Part shown: in pieces, positions 6,276 to 7,965 of the stretch
Position numbering within the stretch: the first letter of the stretch is position 1
Layout of the letters: each line of letters opens with the position of its first letter
NCBI GenBank assembly: GCA_009840065.1
Contig: VXON01000065.1
Span: 1 to 7,965 of the forward strand
Source of the DNA: Cenarchaeum sp. SB0662_bin_33
GTDB lineage: Archaea > Thermoproteota > Nitrososphaeria > Nitrososphaerales > Nitrosopumilaceae
Direction: 5' to 3'
DNA length: 7,965 nucleotides
Program-made: the position numbers and the translations under genes
Notes under the pieces: generated by a model
Databases searched by the model: none
What the model was told of the DNA's origin: nothing
Seen by the model: only the letters and a program-made list of their open reading frames with translations

Positions 6276-7285
6276 TCTAGAACCAGAAATGTGCCTACCC
6301 AGCCCTTCTCAGAGAACTCTACCTTGTGTGCGTGAAATATGTATTGCCCGGGATAAGAGTAGTAGAACTCTAGTATGCCACGCTCGGTCTGCGATAGCGT
6401 TATCATGTCCGTGTATGTGGATGGCACAGTATCCGTACCTGTGGGGTAATAGTGGTACAGGTTTCCGTGAAGGTGAAAGTTGTTTATGGGATCAAACTCC
6501 ACCATATTTACCGCATATACCCGTATTAGCTCGTTTAGTTGTATCTGTATTGGGTGATGCTGATAGTAAAAGGGGATGGTGTTTGCAGCATAAAAGTTGT
6601 TTTCGCCATCAAAGTCAGTATCAAAGCCGTTCAGCACCATGACCATCTCATCTGCAGGCGGCCTGCCGTTTATGGGATCCACTATGAAGACACCATACAG
6701 CCCGTGTATGATATGCTCTTCTAGGGGCATTACATGGCAGTGGTATGGATGGACTCCGATGGGTCCGGCCTCAAATTCATATATGAACTGCCCACCGTTT
6801 GGGCCCACAATCTCAAAGACTCCATCCATCTCTGCGGGGTGTATACCATGAAAGTGTATCGTATGCTGCTTGGAGCCCTGATTGATAAAGTGTATCCGCA
6901 CCACATCGCCCTCGGTGGCCCGAAGGGTGGGGCCTGGCACAGTACCATTAAAAGTCCACACATTATAAAATACACCTGGTGCTATCTCCTGTATCTGGTC
7001 ATCCCGTGCTACTATGGTGTATTCGCGGAGTGTGGTACCATCAGGCTGTACGGTCACCCTGCCATACTCGAAATTGCGCAGAAACTCATCGGGATCAAAC
7101 TCAAATGTGGCTTCCGTGTATAATGGGTCTAGTACCTCGCCGGTGGTACTGATTATGGCGCCCGAATGGGTTACAAATGTCTGCTCGGTTACAGCCGTAG
7201 AGTTGTGTGGTATCATAAAGAGCGCAAATATTACAAATAATACACCAACTGATGTGGCCATTACGTGGGTGCGTGTAATACTCAA
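6272..7285 (-). CDS. Two-domain multicopper oxidase (laccase-like, type 1 copper in domain 1)
   Basis: Couples one-electron oxidation of a substrate (metal ion or organic) to oxygen reduction. An N-terminal hydrophobic segment (about 10-25) indicates export or a membrane anchor. Domain 1 has HTIHFHG (His141, His144, His146) and HCHVMPLEEH (His182, Cys183, His184, His191) with Leu196 where an axial Met could be. Domain 2 has HLHG (His271, His273) and HAH (His318, His320), with Ala319 where a second type 1 site would have Cys. The eight HxH histidines build a full trinuclear cluster, so this is an oxidase rather than a NirK nitrite reductase. Type 1 copper only in domain 1 matches the arrangement described as type C two-domain oxidases. 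Start TTG at 7285 is about 28 bases from the TATA box; ATG at 7261 is the alternative. Confidence 0.9.
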   Translation of the reverse strand: MSITRTHVMATSVGVLFVIFALFMIPHNSTAVTEQTFVTHSGAIISTTGEVLDPLYTEATFEFDPDEFLRNFEYGRVTVQPDGTTLREYTIVARDDQIQEIAPGVFYNVWTFNGTVPGPTLRATEGDVVRIHFINQGSKQHTIHFHGIHPAEMDGVFEIVGPNGGQFIYEFEAGPIGVHPYHCHVMPLEEHIIHGLYGVFIVDPINGRPPADEMVMVLNGFDTDFDGENNFYAANTIPFYYQHHPIQIQLNELIRVYAVNMVEFDPINNFHLHGNLYHYYPTGTDTVPSTYTDMITLSQTERGILEFYYSYPGQYIFHAHKVEFSEKGWVGTFLVLD

Positions 7286-7309
7286 CGGTTTTGTACATCA
7301 TATACGATA

Positions 7310-7317
7310 ATATAAAA
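7310..7317 (-). promoter_or_regulatory. TATA box of the oxidase-ZIP operon
   Basis: The minus strand reads TTTTATAT, centred about 28 bases upstream of the TTG at 7285. It overlaps the proximal edge of the 24-bp palindrome. On the plus strand TATAAAAT (7311-7318) could also serve a divergent transcript starting near 7340-7345. Confidence 0.5.
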
Positions 7318-7337
7318 TTTAGCCTAGGCTAAATTTT
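7314..7337. promoter_or_regulatory. 24-bp perfect palindrome, candidate operator of the oxidase-ZIP operon
   Basis: The core is TTTAGCCTAGGCTAAA (7318-7333), extended by AAAA and TTTT to 24 bases without a mismatch. Its 3' edge on the minus strand overlaps the TATA box, and it would cover the TFB recognition element, so a bound dimer should block initiation. The half-site TTTAGCC/GGCTAAA resembles the TTAGG..GCCTAA style of DtxR/IdeR-family metal-regulator sites, which suits the metal-related operon it controls. The regulator is not in the window and the assignment to DtxR is inference. Confidence 0.65.
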
Positions 7338-7344
7338 TTAGCTT

Positions 7345-7756
7345 GTGGCAAGTTTTTTAAAAGTATGGAATAGCATGGACGGTTATGCAGAAACCCTGCA
7401 TTTGGTAGCAAGTCACTGTACCGCAGGACAAAAGTTCGTGAACATTTTTCGATCTTTATTGTTGAATGAAAACAGCTATAAAGATCAATATTTATTGATT
7501 ATCAAATGTTAACAACAGAATCAGAATTGACTGAAAGATACAGGGGGGAAAAGATGCCGATGTTTTCAGGCGTTTACTTGTTAAATTCATACAAAAGTGG
7601 AAAGTGTTTTGCTTTTTGAAGTTGCGTGCTTGGTCAGGGCAGTATAATGTAAAAAGTAGAATATGTTTTGACCTGATCAAGCAGACATCAAAAATCCATG
7701 CGCCGACTTACCGATTGGTGTGCGTGTTTGTCGAATTATGTAGGCTGGCCATCTAG
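7345..7756 (+). pseudogene. Unrecognised fragmented plus-strand reading frames (AT-rich)
   Basis: Three overlapping plus-strand frames look protein-like in succession. Frame one runs from GTG 7345 to TAA 7512 (55 residues, with internal ATG at 7375, containing MDGYAETLHLVASHCTAGQ and NENSYKDQYLL). Frame two runs from ATG 7506 to TGA 7619 (37 residues, containing LTERYRGEKMPMFSGVYLLN). Frame three is open to a TAG at 7754 and contains KLRAWSGQYNVKSRICFDLI. ATG 7506 overlaps the first stop, and the T-run at 7612-7617 marks a natural slip from frame two to three. This could be one decayed gene or chance openness in AT-rich DNA; a minus-strand frame (7492-7680) is open too. I do not recognise the family. 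The TATA/palindrome at 7311-7337 would sit correctly for a divergent leaderless start at 7345. Confidence 0.3.
7451..7486. repeat. Short inverted repeat (9-bp arms)
   Basis: GATCTTTAT (7451-7459) and ATAAAGATC (7478-7486) are perfect complements around an 18-base loop. The same word GATCTTTAT also occurs in the 134-bp repeat. Significance is uncertain because the region is AT-rich. Confidence 0.4.
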
Positions 7757-7831
7757 CATATCCGTCAGACCAGCCGTACGTCAGGTGATTTTTCGGTAGA
7801 AACTCTCGTTCCGCACCCTAGCGGTGGCATG
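7757..7831. other. Short unassigned spacer next to repeat copy B
   Basis: No gene is seen here. A 6-bp GGCTGG/CCAGCC inverted pair (7743-7748 and 7770-7775) straddles its left edge. The flank of copy B shows no similarity to the IS66 relic that flanks copy A. Confidence 0.5.
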
Positions 7832-7965
7832 TATATAGCGGCGTGCATAAGTTTCTGTAGTTTAATTTTCGCACATAAGGCGATTTTGCTATTATAAAGA
7901 TCGTTACTACCACACACATTACCCGGCGCGGCGTGCTCCGCACGCCGCCTAATAGGAAACTTAAT
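7832..7965 (-). repeat. 134-bp dispersed repeat, copy B (inverted; reaches the window end)
   Basis: The reverse complement of this stretch matches 382-515 at 124/134 positions without gaps, and the GCGGCGTGC/GCACGCCGC hairpin (7928-7948 here) is unchanged. In this copy the arm near the inner end is GCACGCCGC on the minus strand, a perfect match to the hairpin arm, whereas copy A has one T. The true outer end may lie beyond the window, since homology runs to the last base. Confidence 0.85.

Noticed and set aside
6272..7285. NirK copper nitrite reductase
   Set aside because: The protein has HFHG, HCH, HLHG and HAH pairs that build a trinuclear cluster; NirK has a single type 2 copper and lacks the HCH pair.
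382..7965. Composite transposon bounded by the inverted repeats
   Set aside because: The interior is ordinary housekeeping genes without an intact transposase, and the repeats are 134 bp noncoding elements with different flanks; nothing suggests the block moves as a unit.
1..7965. CRISPR array or toxin-antitoxin/defence cluster
   Set aside because: No regularly spaced direct repeats and no recognisable cas, nuclease or toxin-antitoxin pair; the TnpB relic is broken.

Overview
The window looks like a piece of an ammonia-oxidising-type archaeon (Nitrososphaerota/Thaumarchaeota, marine Nitrosopumilus/Cenarchaeum-like). The evidence is an archaeal aIF6, a Sulfolobus-type seven-iron ferredoxin, a laccase-like two-domain multicopper oxidase beside a ZIP metal permease, AT-rich TATA boxes about 25 bases before start codons (leaderless mRNAs), and a tRNA without an encoded CCA. 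Genus-level placement is a guess.

Layout. Bases 1-1115 are a graveyard of insertion-sequence relics: an IS630-like transposase fragment on the minus strand (1-356), a 134-bp repeat (382-515), an IS66-like transposase fragment (516-864) and the C-terminal end of a TnpB (about 955-1115). All three transposase relics carry stops or frameshifts. Bases 1115-1430 hold nothing I recognise. Bases 1431-7285 are a compact housekeeping and metal block: tRNA-Ser(UGA), ferredoxin, aIF6, then a minus-strand run of hisS, an alpha/beta hydrolase, a possible 22-residue ORF, a ZIP permease and a multicopper oxidase. aIF6 and hisS converge and overlap by 11 bp. Bases 7286-7830 are AT-rich: a 24-bp perfect palindrome over the oxidase promoter, then fragmented plus-strand frames of unknown nature. 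The window ends inside a second, inverted copy of the 134-bp repeat (7832-7965).

How the genes work together. The oxidase and ZIP genes overlap by 4 bases (TTGA) and share one promoter, whose TATA element overlaps a palindrome resembling DtxR/IdeR-type metal-regulator sites. The simplest reading is a metal-responsive operon in which an exported copper oxidase acts with a divalent-metal importer; this is inferred. The hydrolase and hisS form a second minus-strand unit 26 bp apart with a promoter before the hydrolase. Ferredoxin and aIF6 are divergent single genes.

The most novel signals are the inverted 134-bp repeat pair (124/134 identical, all ten differences transitions, no gaps), the promoter palindrome, and the short unassigned reading frames. 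I did not find a complete novel defence or mobile system.
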